A stretch of DNA of 64,000 bases. Source: Dromiciops gliroides. Its lineage: Eukaryota > Chordata > Mammalia > Microbiotheria > Microbiotheriidae. Position numbers and translations under genes: made by a program. Numbering within the stretch: position 1 is the first letter of the stretch; each line of letters opens with the position of its first letter. Below, piece after piece: positions 22,320-32,399 of the stretch. The notes under the pieces are model-generated. The model was not told the DNA's origin and searched no databases. It saw only the letters and a list, made by a program, of their open reading frames with translations. The DNA lies in NCBI RefSeq assembly GCF_019393635.1, contig NC_057867.1:56432492-56496491 (forward strand). The letters run 5' to 3'.

Positions 22320-22440
22320 GGAGCACTGAGGGCTCAAGGGACTGGGCCCAGGGTCAAATGGCCAAGATGCGGCAGAGGCAGGTTCTGAAATGAGGTTGTC
22401 CTCATGCCAGCCTTTTCTCCACTATATTGCTTCTCAACTA
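22320..22440 (-). mobile_element. MIR remnant, antisense
   Basis: GGGCCCAGGGTCAAATGGCC and CCTTTTCTCCACTATATTGC fit the antisense core and head of a MIR. Weak. Confidence 0.4.
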
Positions 22441-22779
22441 TTGTAATAGAGTCTTAATTTTATTTATTTAAGGGGTAAGGGGCTAGAGGGATAATCAAGT
22501 GTCCAAAACTCCAGGTTTCCAAATATTTGGCTGTTTTTTCTGTGTTTAGCCCTTGGTCATCAGGTGTTTGACCTGCTAGCAGTTTCTCTAAGTGCAGGCT
22601 AAGCATCTAAGCAGAAGCAATCCCCTCAGTGCTAAGCCTGAGAAAGGAGATGGAAATTTAGAAGGGAATGGATGCTGCACTCCAGCCAAAGAGGGCACTG
22701 TGGTGCAGGGAGGGGATTGTTTCTAATAATCAATTAGCAACTTTTATTAAATTTCCTCTATGTACCCTCCCCCATTCCT

Positions 22780-22960
22780 TCCGGGCCATAGCAACTGCTA
22801 AGCGTCTCTTGACAACAGATATCCTCCTCCCTCATTGGGCCTTGCCCAGGAGTACCGAAGAATGCTGGGTGTTGTGACGGGCCCTAGCAACCGGGGTGCG
22901 TCCTTAGCGACAGGGTCCCACTAGTCTCTGGCCATTCCGTTTCTCCTTCTGGCGTGAGCA
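22780..22960 (+). promoter_or_regulatory. CpG-rich promoter-like segment with RFX-like sites
   Basis: The local base composition changes sharply from AT-rich to CpG-rich here. Two matches to the RFX half-site CNTRGYAAC are visible, CATAGCAAC at 22787-22795 and CCTAGCAAC at 22883-22891, plus a near match TTAGCGAC just after. RFX factors drive ciliary and spermatid genes, which would fit a retrogene used in testis, but that is inference. No TATA box is seen, as usual for CpG promoters. It lies about 1.1 kb upstream of the GDI2-like ATG. Confidence 0.4.
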
Positions 22961-23129
22961 CCACCTATGCCAGCTAGCTCTCTCTCAGTAGCCGGCTCTG
23001 AGATCGCCGCAGCGAAGCTTCATTCACCTAGACCATTTCAGCCTTCACCTCCACTTCTGTCTACATTCTCTCCATCCTTGTCGCTTCCACCTCTGACTCT
23101 GGCTCCCCCTCCGGTTACGGTTCCGGCTC

Positions 23130-23465
23130 CGGCCCCTTCCCTTCCACCCCTGGCTCTGGGTCCGGCTCCGACCCCTTCGCTTCCACCTCTGGCTCCGGTT
23201 CTGGGTCCGGCTCCGGCTCCTTCGTTTCCACCTCTGGCTCCGGCTCCGGTTCCGGCTCTGGCCCCTTCGCTTCCACCTCTGGCTCCGGCTCCGGCTCCGG
23301 TTCTGGCCCATTCGCTTCCACCTCTGGCTCCGGCTCCGGTTCTGGCCCATTCGCTTCCACCTCTGGCTCCGGCTCCGGTTCTGGCCCATTCGCTTCCACC
23401 TCTGGCTCCGGCTCCGGTTCTGGCCCCTTCCCTTCCACCTCTGGCTCCGGCTCTGTCTTCTTCAC
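23130..23465. repeat. 39-bp minisatellite, open in frames on both strands
   Basis: Direct units begin TTCGCTTCCACCTCTGGC at 23311, 23350 and 23389, exactly 39 bp apart, with variant and shorter units (30-45 bp) on both sides. Inside each unit is a GGCTCC/GGTTCC sub-repeat. Because 39 is a multiple of three and stops are absent, the plus strand reads a 13-residue repeat ([13 protein letters not shown], frame 22967-23572) and the minus strand reads [13 protein letters not shown] (frame 23585-23115). I cannot say whether either is translated. Confidence 0.9.
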
Positions 23466-23469
23466 TTGC

Positions 23470-23965
23470 ACCTCCGGCTCTGCCTCCACCAGTTTCTCTT
23501 CGATCTCTACCTCCATCGTCACCATCTCTTCCTCCATCTTCTCTTCCGTCTTCACCTCCATCTCTGCCCTAGTCTTCATCTCCATCTTCGCCTTTGCTGT
23601 CCCTGCGCTGCTTTCTTCCCTTCTCCTCTTCCTCTCCTTCTTCCTGCTCCTGTTGCTCCTCTCTCAGCCTGCCACCCCCCGCTCTTCTTCCCTCCTGGCC
23701 ACCACCTCCGTCTCCTCCACCACCACCGCATCGTCGTCGTCATCGTTGTCATCCTTGCTGTGGTCGTCTTCGTCGTCCTCGTCGTCATCCTTCCACACCG
23801 TAGCCTCTCCACACCTTTCTCTTCACTCGACTCAGCGTCTTCCTCGTCGTCGTCGTCGTTGTTGTCCTCCTCGTAGCCCTTCTGCTTCTCCTCCGCCATC
23901 TATCCATCCTCCGCTCCTTCCTCTCCTCACTCCTCCTGCTGCTACTCTTCCTCCTCTTCCCCAGC
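23470..23965 (+). other. Pyrimidine-rich leader ending in a 3' splice-site-like sequence
   Basis: Nearly all C and T on the plus strand, with TCG/TCC triplet runs (for example 23733-23792 and 23841-23858). It ends CTCCTCTTCCCCAG at 23950-23963, a textbook polypyrimidine tract plus AG, 19 bases before the GDI2-like ATG. It could be intron end, 5' UTR, or both. The GDI frame is open upstream to an ATG at 23653, giving a 110-residue serine/proline extension that has no GDI counterpart and is probably not translated. On the minus strand a start in good context (23899) opens an acidic frame that soon ends. Confidence 0.5.
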
Positions 23966-23982
23966 CACACCTCTGCAGCGCC

Positions 23983-25281
23983 ATGAATAAAGACTATGAC
24001 GTCATCATCCTTGGCACCGGGCTTAAAGAGTGCGCCCTCGGGAGCCTCTTGGCCTCCCTCGGAAAGAAGGTGCTTCACGTGGACCGCAGCGCCCAGCACG
24101 GCGGGGACAGTGCCTCGCTGAGCCCGCTGGACATGGCCTACCGCCACTTCAACGTGCCCGGCTCGCCCCCTGCCACCATGGGCCGCGGGCGCGCCTGGAA
24201 GGTGGACCTGCTGCCCAAGTTCCTCATGGCCAGCGGGCAGCTGGTGAAAATCCTGACCCACTTGGATGCGCTGCGCTTCCTGGACTTCCGCGTGGTGGAC
24301 GCCGGCTACCTATACAAGGGCAGCCGGCTTCACAAAGTGCCCTCAACCGAGATCGAGGCCCTGGCTTCCGGGCTCATGGGCTTCTTCGAGAAACGCCGAT
24401 TCCGCAAATTTTTCATGTACGCCCTTAACTTCAACGAGCAGGACCCCCGGACATACGAAGGGGTGGATCCCTGGAAGACGACCTTTAAAGATCTCTTCCA
24501 GAGATTCGACTTGGGCCAAGATGTCACGGACTTTGCTGGACACGCGCTGGCCCTAAGTCGAACCAACAGCTATCTGGACCACCCCTGCGTCGAGACCCTG
24601 GAGAAGATCCAACTGTACACGTTTTCCCTGGCCAAGAACGGAAAGAGCCCTTACCTCTACCCACGCTTTGGGATCGGAGAGCTGGCACAGGCTTTCGCCC
24701 GTGTGACTTCCAGCCAAGGCGGCGTTTTCTTAATGAACAGACCAGTAGACGAGATACTCATCAGGGACGGCCGAGTGGTGGGCATCAGGTCAGAGGGCCA
24801 GATCGCAAGGTGCAAGCAGCTGGTATGCGACCCCAGCTATGTGCCAGACCGAGTGAACAAGGTCAGCCAGGTCATCAGGGCCATCTGCATTCTCAGCCAC
24901 CCGGTTAAAAACACCAATGGGGCCAACTCGGGACTTATCATCATCCCTTCCGCCCAGACAAACCGCAGATCGGACATTTACATCTTCCTCACTTCATCTG
25001 TCCACAACGTGGCCACACAGGGCAAATACATCGCCATAGTGAGCACAGCTGTGGAGAGTAAAGACCCCGAAAAAGAAATCCAGCTGGCTCTGGAGCTCTT
25101 GGAGCCCATTGAGCAAAAATTCTTTTCCGTAAGTGACCTCCACGTGCCCACTGACTTGGGGACCAAAAGTCAGATCTTCGTAACGACCAGCTACGATGCT
25201 TCCGTGCACTTTGAGAGCGCCTGTGACGATATAAAGGAGATCTATAGAAAGATGACAGGATCCGAACTGAAATTGGACTGA
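23983..25281 (+). CDS. GDI2: Rab GDP-dissociation inhibitor beta-like retrogene (intronless)
   Basis: GDI proteins extract prenylated, GDP-bound Rab GTPases from membranes and keep them soluble in the cytosol. This 432-residue frame aligns gap-free with residues 1-432 of GDI2 as I remember it. I count about 276 identities (64%), including GDI2-type residues (PGSPP at 60-63, [17 protein letters not shown]) rather than GDI1. The FAD-fold relic [29 protein letters not shown] (SCR1B), FEKRRFRKF and the mobile loop [16 protein letters not shown] are present. Glu233 and Arg240 of the Rab platform are kept; Tyr39 is His, Asp71 is Ala, and Pro235 and Gly237 are both Ala. The family is normally about 445 residues; the last 13 (the acidic-basic tail) are missing. 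The start at 23983 is chosen because MNKDYD matches MNEEYD. Many exons are fused without introns, so it is a retrocopy; the gap-free intact frame despite high divergence suggests selection. No poly(A) scar or target-site duplication is visible, so it is old. It could still be a recently dead copy. Confidence 0.85.
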   Translation: MNKDYDVIILGTGLKECALGSLLASLGKKVLHVDRSAQHGGDSASLSPLDMAYRHFNVPGSPPATMGRGRAWKVDLLPKFLMASGQLVKILTHLDALRFLDFRVVDAGYLYKGSRLHKVPSTEIEALASGLMGFFEKRRFRKFFMYALNFNEQDPRTYEGVDPWKTTFKDLFQRFDLGQDVTDFAGHALALSRTNSYLDHPCVETLEKIQLYTFSLAKNGKSPYLYPRFGIGELAQAFARVTSSQGGVFLMNRPVDEILIRDGRVVGIRSEGQIARCKQLVCDPSYVPDRVNKVSQVIRAICILSHPVKNTNGANSGLIIIPSAQTNRRSDIYIFLTSSVHNVATQGKYIAIVSTAVESKDPEKEIQLALELLEPIEQKFFSVSDLHVPTDLGTKSQIFVTTSYDASVHFESACDDIKEIYRKMTGSELKLD

Positions 25282-25356
25282 AACACTGTAGACCATCATG
25301 TCGGGGGAGAAAATTACAACATGTTACAAATATGGGAGAAATTTGGATAGCTGAGA

Positions 25357-25362
25357 AATAAA
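25357..25362 (+). promoter_or_regulatory. Polyadenylation signal AATAAA
   Basis: Canonical hexamer in GAGAAATAAAGC, 76 bp after the stop of the GDI2-like frame. It is the first AATAAA downstream, giving a short 3' UTR of about 100 bp if used. Confidence 0.55.
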
Positions 25363-25889
25363 GCAACTCCCCCAGGGAAACATCATGGAAATCTGTTGCT
25401 CTATGAAATTCTTTCTTCCTTATCCTTAAAAAGTTGGAGTGAATGAAAACTATCCTCCAACTCCCCATCTCCCCCTGTCTCCCCATCTCCCTCTGTCTCC
25501 CCCCAGCTAAGGTCTTTTAGAAGCAATGACTAGTACCAATCCTTCCCCAAAATGTGTGAAATCTTTTTCATAACTGTTGAGTTCTGACCTACAGTGACAG
25601 AGAATCTTATTTTCTATTCATTTATGTAGTCGGTAATGGGTTCTAGGATTTGGAGTGTGAAAGACTGTGAGTTTAAATTCTTTCCCTTAAACATAACAGG
25701 CACCCGCATCTTTGAAAAACTGAAGTAATACTTAACCAGTAAAATACTCTTAATTTCTGCCTTAAAAATCATATTATTAAAGGTGGAATGTTGTTCATTA
25801 TGGTCAGGTTACTCATATACATCTTGTTCAACTTGACTATTTCCTCTCTTTTTCTATATAAAACCCCTCAAAAAACAACAATAGCAACA

Positions 25890-26045
25890 AAGAATCACTG
25901 GTAGCTGAGTTTAAATCCCTTGGTGCTTGGGCACTTGTACTATTCCCCTTCCTAGGCCTCTTCTCAACTTTAACATAAGATTGGGCTAAATAACCTCTAG
26001 CTCTTCCCTTAGAGGTCCCTTTGGCTTAGATGACCATCTATGATC
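25890..26045 (+). mobile_element. THER1 SINE, 3' part
   Basis: AGTTTAAATCCCTTGGTGC, GATTGGGCTAAATAACCTC and GACCATCTATGATCTTTTA. The head is lost. Confidence 0.5.
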
Positions 26046-26962
26046 TTTTAAAATAACTGATATGATTGAAACTAGTAGTTATGGTAGTAGTGTTCTTAAA
26101 ATTGTTCATCACATTCCAACCTCACATCTCACTTAAAGTTCTTATCTGCACCTTGGTATCCCACTGAGAATTCCATCATGACAGTGGTTTGCCTTTTATA
26201 ATCACTCTTTTACCAATTTCCCTGATTATGTCCATTATACTGTTTTTGTAAAGGCATTTTTACCTGACATTCTAAATGCCAGAGGTGATTCTTTTTAAAC
26301 AAGAATTTTGTTTAAAGGTTCCCAAACCACAACTCTCAGTGATGTTAAAAAGAATAATCAATCTCACTCCATTCACAACATTCCCAGGTCATATTAATTG
26401 TTCAAGGAAGTAGAATCTCACATGTCACAAGATCAGTTCCATGTTTGCTTTTCTATATTCCTGACACAAGGATAAAGAGGCTCATCTCTCCTCTGGTAGA
26501 AACATTTACCTTTTTTAAATGACAATTACTTGACTCAAATTTTATGAACTATGAATTATTGACTGCCAATTCATCTTTTAAGTATTTCTAGTGATTTGGA
26601 TGAAGAAAACCAGGCATTCTTCCACAATCTTAAACTTAATATGGTTCCCACTGATAATAAAATATTCAAGGCTGACAACTTGTAAAAGATGAAAAATAGC
26701 AAATAATAGTTCTTTGGCCAAAGCCAGTACAAAATACATGCTTTGCATTAACTTACAAGGTATATTTCAGTACATTTCTTTGGAACTTAGCTGTATTCAG
26801 TATTAAGGAATTCCATGACACCATGGATGGGAGGTGATTAATCAAATTCTTTTAGATGATCAATTTGTAACAACATAATTTTGTCTTTCTGCTGTGGTAT
26901 GAAATCATTTGAAACCAGAAATAAGGAGGCCATGGAATATATAATCCTTCTAAATAGCCTTT

Positions 26963-27400
26963 ATGGTGTAGAGTGTGGAAAGAGTGTAAATTAGGAAGAT
27001 CTGATTTCAAATCCTTCCTTAGAGAAACTTTTTGACTGTGTGATACTGGGCAAGTCAATTAAGCCTCTTAATTACAATTTTCATCATTTGTTAAATGGGG
27101 ATGACAAATAGCCTCCTCAGGGGGTTGTTGTGATCAAATGAAGTAATGTATAGAAAGAGCTTTTCACACCTTAAAAAAGCATTGTATCAATGTGAATTAT
27201 TATTATTGCTATTATTCTCTAGTAGGGTTTGGTGGGAAGCATTTTAGATAGGAGTTAAAAGACTTGAGTTCAAGCTGTGGTTCTTACTGGCTAATAAGGA
27301 AGCAAATCACTTAAGTAGTATGTTTGCCTTCAAAAAATGGGCATAATATCTGCCATTGATGGTAAGGTGATTGTGCACATCAAGTTAGATAACAGTGAGT
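26963..27400 (+). mobile_element. Two MIR SINE copies
   Basis: The first (26963-27220) shows GTGTGATACTGGGCAAGTC, GTTGTTGTGATCAAATGAAG and an ATTATT-rich tail. The second (about 27235-27400) has ACTTGAGTTCAAGCTGTGG and AAAAAATGGGCATAATATC. Both are old. Confidence 0.6.
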
Positions 27401-27624
27401 GGAGAACCTGAGCTAGATCTGAAGAAAAGAAGGAATTTAAATCATAACTTGAGAGAGTGGTTCTTTGTCAATATTCATGCAGAAATACCTATTGTTTAGC
27501 TCTTTATCATGTGCTGCATAATGACATTAGACAATAATACACTTATTACACACAATCAACATTGGAATCAAGTAGAATCTGAAGCGTAATTATAATTAAT
27601 CAATGTGATGTAATTGCATTGGAG

Positions 27625-27830
27625 ACTTCATGTTATAATGGAGAAAGAACATTGGATTTGAGGTTGGAGAACCAAGATTTGAATCCTGGCTCTGCCAACT
27701 TTGTCCTACCCTGGGGAAGTCACAAATTTTTTCTGGGCCTCATTTTCCTCATCTGTGAAATAAGAGAGTTGGACTAGATGGCCTAGGGACCTTGCAGCAC
27801 CAACAGTACTAACCTTTGCTATTTACTGTT
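27625..27830 (+). mobile_element. THER1 SINE
   Basis: ATAATGGAGAAAGAACATTGG, TTTGAATCCTGGCTCTGCC, CCTCATCTGTGAAATAAG and GTTGGACTAGATGGCC. A nearly full plus-strand copy. Confidence 0.75.
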
Positions 27831-27894
27831 ATCATTCTGTATAAATTGTGCCTGAGGAACTATAGTCACTATGAGGGGCCTCCTTATTTATCAA

Positions 27895-28025
27895 GGATAT
27901 ATTTTATATGTATGTGTGTATATACATATACATGTATATATGTAAATAGGTATGAATAGGTATAAATGCACACATAACATGTACGCATCTGCATACACGT
28001 GTGCATACATATACATACAGAGAAC
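27895..28025. repeat. Imperfect (TA/TG) alternating tract
   Basis: ATGTATGTGTGTATATACAT and similar alternation for about 125 bp. The tyrosine/isoleucine-rich minus frame over it is a repeat translation. Confidence 0.75.
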
Positions 28026-28164
28026 CTTGACCTGCTGTTTGATTAATGTGGGTAACTGAAAAAATGCTCCCCCACTGATGAGGCTGTTGTCTGTCAATTC
28101 AGACAGATACCTGAAGGAAGTCACTAGAGTTGACTGAGTAGCAAGTGACATCATCACACCTGTA

Positions 28165-28340
28165 CTTTAGAAAGATCACTTTGGCAACTGAACGGAGGAT
28201 TAATTCCCAAGTAGAGGCAGGGAGACCATTTAGAGATCTATTGCAGCATCAGATGATGATGGCCTATATCAGGTGTGGGTGTCCACTCACAGGGATGCAT
28301 ATGAGAGACATTTTGAAGAGACAGTCAACCCAGATGTGGC
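28165..28340 (-). mobile_element. L2-clade LINE, ORF2 3' region
   Basis: TAGAAAGATCACTTTGGCA, CAGGGAGACCATTTAGAG and ATTGCAGCATCAGATGATG correspond, antisense, to the CR1/L2 reverse transcriptase region. It runs directly into the block 28341-28930, which continues the same LINE. Confidence 0.7.
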
Positions 28341-28930
28341 AACAGATTGGATAGATGGGGGGAGTAACAGTGAAGAATTGAAAGTGACACTGAGGTTTCA
28401 GGCCTGGGTGACTGGGAGGATGAGTGACTGTGTCCTTGACAGTAACAGGAAAGTTTGGAAGAGTAGAGAGTTTGAGGGAAAGATAATGAGTTTTGGTTTG
28501 GACATGTTAAATTGAAGATGCCTACAGAACATCCACTCTGAGATGTCAGTTAATGATGTAAGGCTGCAGGGTAAGAGCAAAGGTAGGGACAGATAAATGG
28601 ATCTGAGAATCCTATGAGAAAAGATGACAGTAGAATCTGTGGGAGTTCATGAGCTCACCTAGTGAGATAGTAGTTAGAGAGGGCCAGGGCTTTTGGCATT
28701 ACAAAGTGCCTGATGAAGGTTATCATTATATGACCCTTCCAAGACATGCTACAGATATTCTTATCCCTGTTTGAGAGATGAGGAAAAGCTAAAGGGACCT
28801 TTCTTCCCTATAAAATGAAGGGGTTGGGTTGCAGCTGATGAGCAAACATTCAGTTGCAGGGGCAGGGTTCTTGGAATTCTTTGGACATTCTCAACCTTCA
28901 ACTGTCTCATTCAACTGAAGGTAAGATGTC
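28341..28930. repeat. 590-bp duplicated block, source copy
   Basis: This block recurs at about 37917-38686 in the same orientation, nearly identical base for base (a few percent difference by eye) apart from one SINE insertion and a 12-13 bp indel in the second copy. Its left half is antisense L2-clade LINE (GTTTTGGTTTGGACATGTTA, ACAGAACATCCACTCTGAG) that continues leftward here but not at the second site, so this is the original place. The 60-80-residue frames appear in both copies and are not genes. Confidence 0.9.
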
Positions 28931-29724
28931 CTTGCCTTTATTTACCCCTGTAGGGAGGTGATATTACTTTGCCATGATAGCTAGTAGTGTCAGATTTAGG
29001 CAGGATTTAGTCCCAGATTATTCCAGGTTTCCCATGACACTTAAGGATATATGAGAAAAATCTGCGTGGGATTGTTTTACAATGTTAAAAAGGCCACATA
29101 GTATCAAAGATCTATATATAAAATTGCAAAACATACCTGTGAGCTTTTATGTCCTTCACGAATAAAATAGATGCATAAGATGTCAGAGCTAAAAGGGAAC
29201 TTGTCTCTTATATCCCTCCATTAAAAAAAAAAAACCACAACATTTGGTTGGTTTTGTTTTGGGGTCTAGATCTGTGATTTCTCCAGATCATGGTACTCCC
29301 AGGAATTGGGACTGCTAAAGCATAAAGTAGCATTAGAAAGCTGCCTGCATTCATGCAGCATGAGTGGTTAGTGTGTGCCAGGGACAGAACTTAAAAACTC
29401 CCTCTTCCTGCTGCAAAGATTGGCCCCTATCCACCATGCCACATTCCTCTCACTATCTCATTTCCATGGGAGAACACTGGAGCCCAGAGAAGGCAAACAA
29501 TTTTCCCCATCGTCATATAGTAGATCAAGAATGAGAAGCTAGGTTTCCTGACTCTCAAGGCAGTGGGCTTTTCATGTAACTGAATTTCCCATATAAATTG
29601 TATATTTAGAGGTGTGAGTTCTCATCCTGCTTGTCTGCAGATATCTAAAGTCATTGATATTGCATATACCTTAAGGCTTAGGGCTTCATTTAGATGAAGG
29701 CCCTCAAAAGAGCACTTTCTGAAA

Positions 29725-29890
29725 ACTTCAACATGTTGTTGTTTGTCCTTCATTTCAAAGAGGACCAATGACTTCACAGGGTGATGTCTTGACTCATGTG
29801 TGAACCGAATCCAAGTGAATCGAGCTGCACCAGCCTTACTCTCTCTTCCTGAGTCATTAAAGTCCAGTGGCAAGACAGGGAGAAAGGGAA
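29725..29890 (+). mobile_element. Composite marsupial SINE, truncated
   Basis: TGTTGTTGTTTGTCCTTCAT, CAAAGAGGACCAATGACTTC and AAGTCCAGTGGCAAGACAGG match the left part of the family seen whole at 3993 and 52815. The right part is missing. Confidence 0.75.
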
Positions 29891-30572
29891 GGGTGAACAC
29901 AAGGGGAGGGATGTATATTTTAAGTAAGAAATTTACCTGTTGAAAATATACTGAATTTCTTAATGACTATGTGAGCTTTCCAAGTTTATAAGAGCCAAAA
30001 CAAGATGACATAAGAGTAATTTTAAGCTGCCTTTGTGTGGAGCAGACCTACCCATCATTCTATACTTTGTCACTCCTCTGGCCCATTCCTAAGTTCTCAT
30101 TCCCTACTCCACATTTATTATTTATGTACTTGTTAATTAGAACTCCAAGAGAAAGGTACATTTCCTTAATTCTTAAATGATTTGGTAGAATTCATTAATA
30201 GGAAAAAATCAGCAACCTAGAGTGTAGAGCAATAACAACTTTCATGCATCAGGTGATTAAGAAGCAGGACAGCAAGGCTTCTTTGCTGAGATATAAAATG
30301 GAACGGAAAACTGATAGGGGTAAGGATATTGAAAGAGGATCTGTTGGATGGAGGGATTGAATCTGAATAGAACACACTTTCCTAGGAGAGACCTAATTCA
30401 CATTGGTATGTTTTCCCTAAAGCACTAGACTTCTTCCTCTGTGCCACAACCGTGGAGGTATAATCACATTGCCTTTTCATGTCATTGTATACACTAGCCA
30501 TGAAATGATTGTTAAAATTAGACTTAGCTAACTGACATTTTTTGTAGATCTCAGATTTAGAGCTGTAAAGAC

Positions 30573-30842
30573 ACTTTGTTGTTGTTTGTTGTTCAGTCAA
30601 TTAATTGTATCCAAATCTTCATGGACCTGTGGACCATAGTATGCAATTACTGCCCATGGTAGTTTCTTGGCAAAGTTATAGGAGTGGTTTGTCATTTCCT
30701 TCTCCAGTGGATTAAAGCAAACAGAGCCTAAGTGACTTGCCCAGAGTCACATAGCTAGTAAGTGTCTGAGGCTGAATTTGAACTCAGGTCTTCTTGACTC
30801 CAGGCCCAGTGTTCTGATCGATTGAGCCATCTAGCTGTCTCC
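30573..30842 (-). mobile_element. Long-form marsupial SINE, antisense
   Basis: TTGTTGTTCAGTCAATTAATTG, GTAGTTTCTTGGCAAAG, GTCATTTCCTTCTCCAGTGG, GTCACATAGCTAGTAAGTG and GAGCCATCTAGCTGTC in antisense order. Confidence 0.85.
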
Positions 30843-30849
30843 AGGAAAC

Positions 30850-31000
30850 TTAGAAGTTTTCCATTTTAAATCTTTCATTTTGTAAATGAGGAAACTGAGT
30901 CCCAGAAAGTTAAAGTGACTTGTCCAAGGACACCTATGGTAAGTAGCAGAGCAAATATTGGAATTTGGATCCTCTAACACCAAATCCAGTATTGCTTCAC
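30850..31000 (-). mobile_element. MIR SINE, antisense
   Basis: AATGAGGAAACTGAGTCCC, AGTGACTTGTCCAAGGACAC and CTAACACCAAATCCAGTATT. It is followed by an ATTATC-rich simple tract to about 31055. Confidence 0.65.
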
Positions 31001-31231
31001 TGTCTCACATTATTATCATTATCATTATTTTTCTTTTTTATTATCATTATTTTTAAAGAGGAATGTCTGAGGTTTATTTGGAGTTACACAGACAACTTCA
31101 AGGTGACAGATAAAGAAGAATCCACTTTTCTTCCACTCTACCTTATGTGACAGAAGGCCAGGGGAGGAAGGACCAAGATCAAAAAGGGTTGCAGGCTGTA
31201 GTTTATGCTCACTGTGTCTCTGTCCTCATAG

Positions 31232-31484
31232 GCTCCTGAAAACAATTTATGACTCGGGGAGATTGGCCAGGGAGATCACCATCAACATGTTGATGTTAGT
31301 GTTTAGTATAGGCTTGATTTTCTCAGGGGTGACTTGGGAAGCTTGTTTAACCAGACATCGGGAATCAAAAGAGAGCATCAATACTGCCCCTCCCTCATCC
31401 CACCCCTCACTGCAAAATGTGGCATCCTGGATCCAGGCTGATAATGCCACCCTCCCCTCCCCCAACTCGTTGCAGATCATTTGA
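31232..31484 (+). other. Candidate terminal exon, possible small membrane protein
   Basis: CTCTGTCCTCATAG at 31218-31231 is a good 3' splice site. The frame after it reads LLKTIYDSGRLAREITIN, then a hydrophobic stretch MLMLVFSIGLIFSGVTWEA, then a polar tail ending NSLQII at the TGA of 31482-31484. It looks more protein-like than other frames: one membrane span of about 19 residues, charged flanks and a serine/proline tail. I do not recognise the family and see no matching upstream exon. It could be the last exon of a gene whose other exons are outside view, a decayed exon, or chance. Confidence 0.3.
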
Positions 31485-31499
31485 AAGGCTAATAACATA

Positions 31500-32390
31500 G
31501 TCTCACAGTTGGGGACTGAAACACATCCCCTTGATCAGCTCAGTGGCATTTTTTAGAAACAGAGAGTCATGTAGGGCTACTCATCTCTAACTAGTCAGGA
31601 ATAACTAATATTATACTCCTCATGATAGCTTACCATTATCTAGCACTTTAAGGTCCATCTAAAGTACTTTGTAAGTTTTCAAGTGCCATATTAATACCCA
31701 TCATTATGCCCATGAGGTGGTGTCCAGTATAGTTATGATTGATCACAAACCTTGTTCAATTTATTCCCTCTCCCCCTCAAAAAGCTATATCACTGCTAGA
31801 GGAATTAATGTTGCTTGCCCGTGGTTCTGTGGTTTCCTCCCATGAACACCCTTGGAAGCTGTGAAACTTATGTGTCCCCAGTGAAGTGGAAGGGGCCCGG
31901 GACCTCCCCAGGCACCACTGAGTGCCCTGTGATGCCATGGCTGGTGGCACTGAAGTTCAGAACACCCTCACTTCAAGACACTTGCTAGTGGTATCCAGTC
32001 ATGTATTCAAGTTCAGACTCATTGAGTGAGCTTGAAGAGCATATGGTGACTTCTGTTGGGTTTGGTGATGGTTCCCAGTGGCAGGCCCAGGAGTAGGTGG
32101 CAGTGCCCCTTGACCCTCCCCTGTCCCCAGTGTTACTGCACCACCCCTGGTTTTCTGGTCTTATTATCTTGAGGTGAGAAAACTTAGTCATTCATCTGTA
32201 AAATGATGTGACATCTCAAGTTCCTCCCAGATCTCTAATCTTATGAGCTGCTGTTATGTATATCAACAGTCTTTCTGGGAAGGTAGGGTAGTGCCCAACT
32301 GCTCCAAATCCTCCCCCACCCCGAGTTTGTTGTTTTGTTTTGTTTTTGTAGGAGGTAATAGTGTGGTTTCCTCCCACAAATGGAAACTTA
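31500..32390. other. Mostly repeat-free, nothing recognised
   Basis: Mixed-composition sequence with only an indistinct SINE-like stretch near 31620-31730. 31800-32160 is GC-richer, with no recognisable repeat or frame. Confidence 0.45.
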
Positions 32391-32399
32391 TTTGGGCAT

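Noticed and set aside
23576-23899. Minus-strand frame starting [12 protein letters not shown] with a strong start context
   Set aside because: Attractive at first because of the acidic start, but it changes to arginine/threonine low complexity, stops at 23576 and is out of frame with the glutamate/proline repeat frame; kept only as part of the both-strand question.
23653-23982. In-frame 110-residue N-terminal extension of the GDI2-like protein
   Set aside because: It is serine/proline/threonine low complexity from a C/T-rich strand, has no GDI counterpart, and the ATG at 23983 matches the family start exactly.
23998-24005. Perfect CRE (TGACGTCA)
   Set aside because: It lies within codons 6-8 (Asp-Val-Ile) of the GDI frame, where GDI genes have nearly the same bases, so it is explained by coding.
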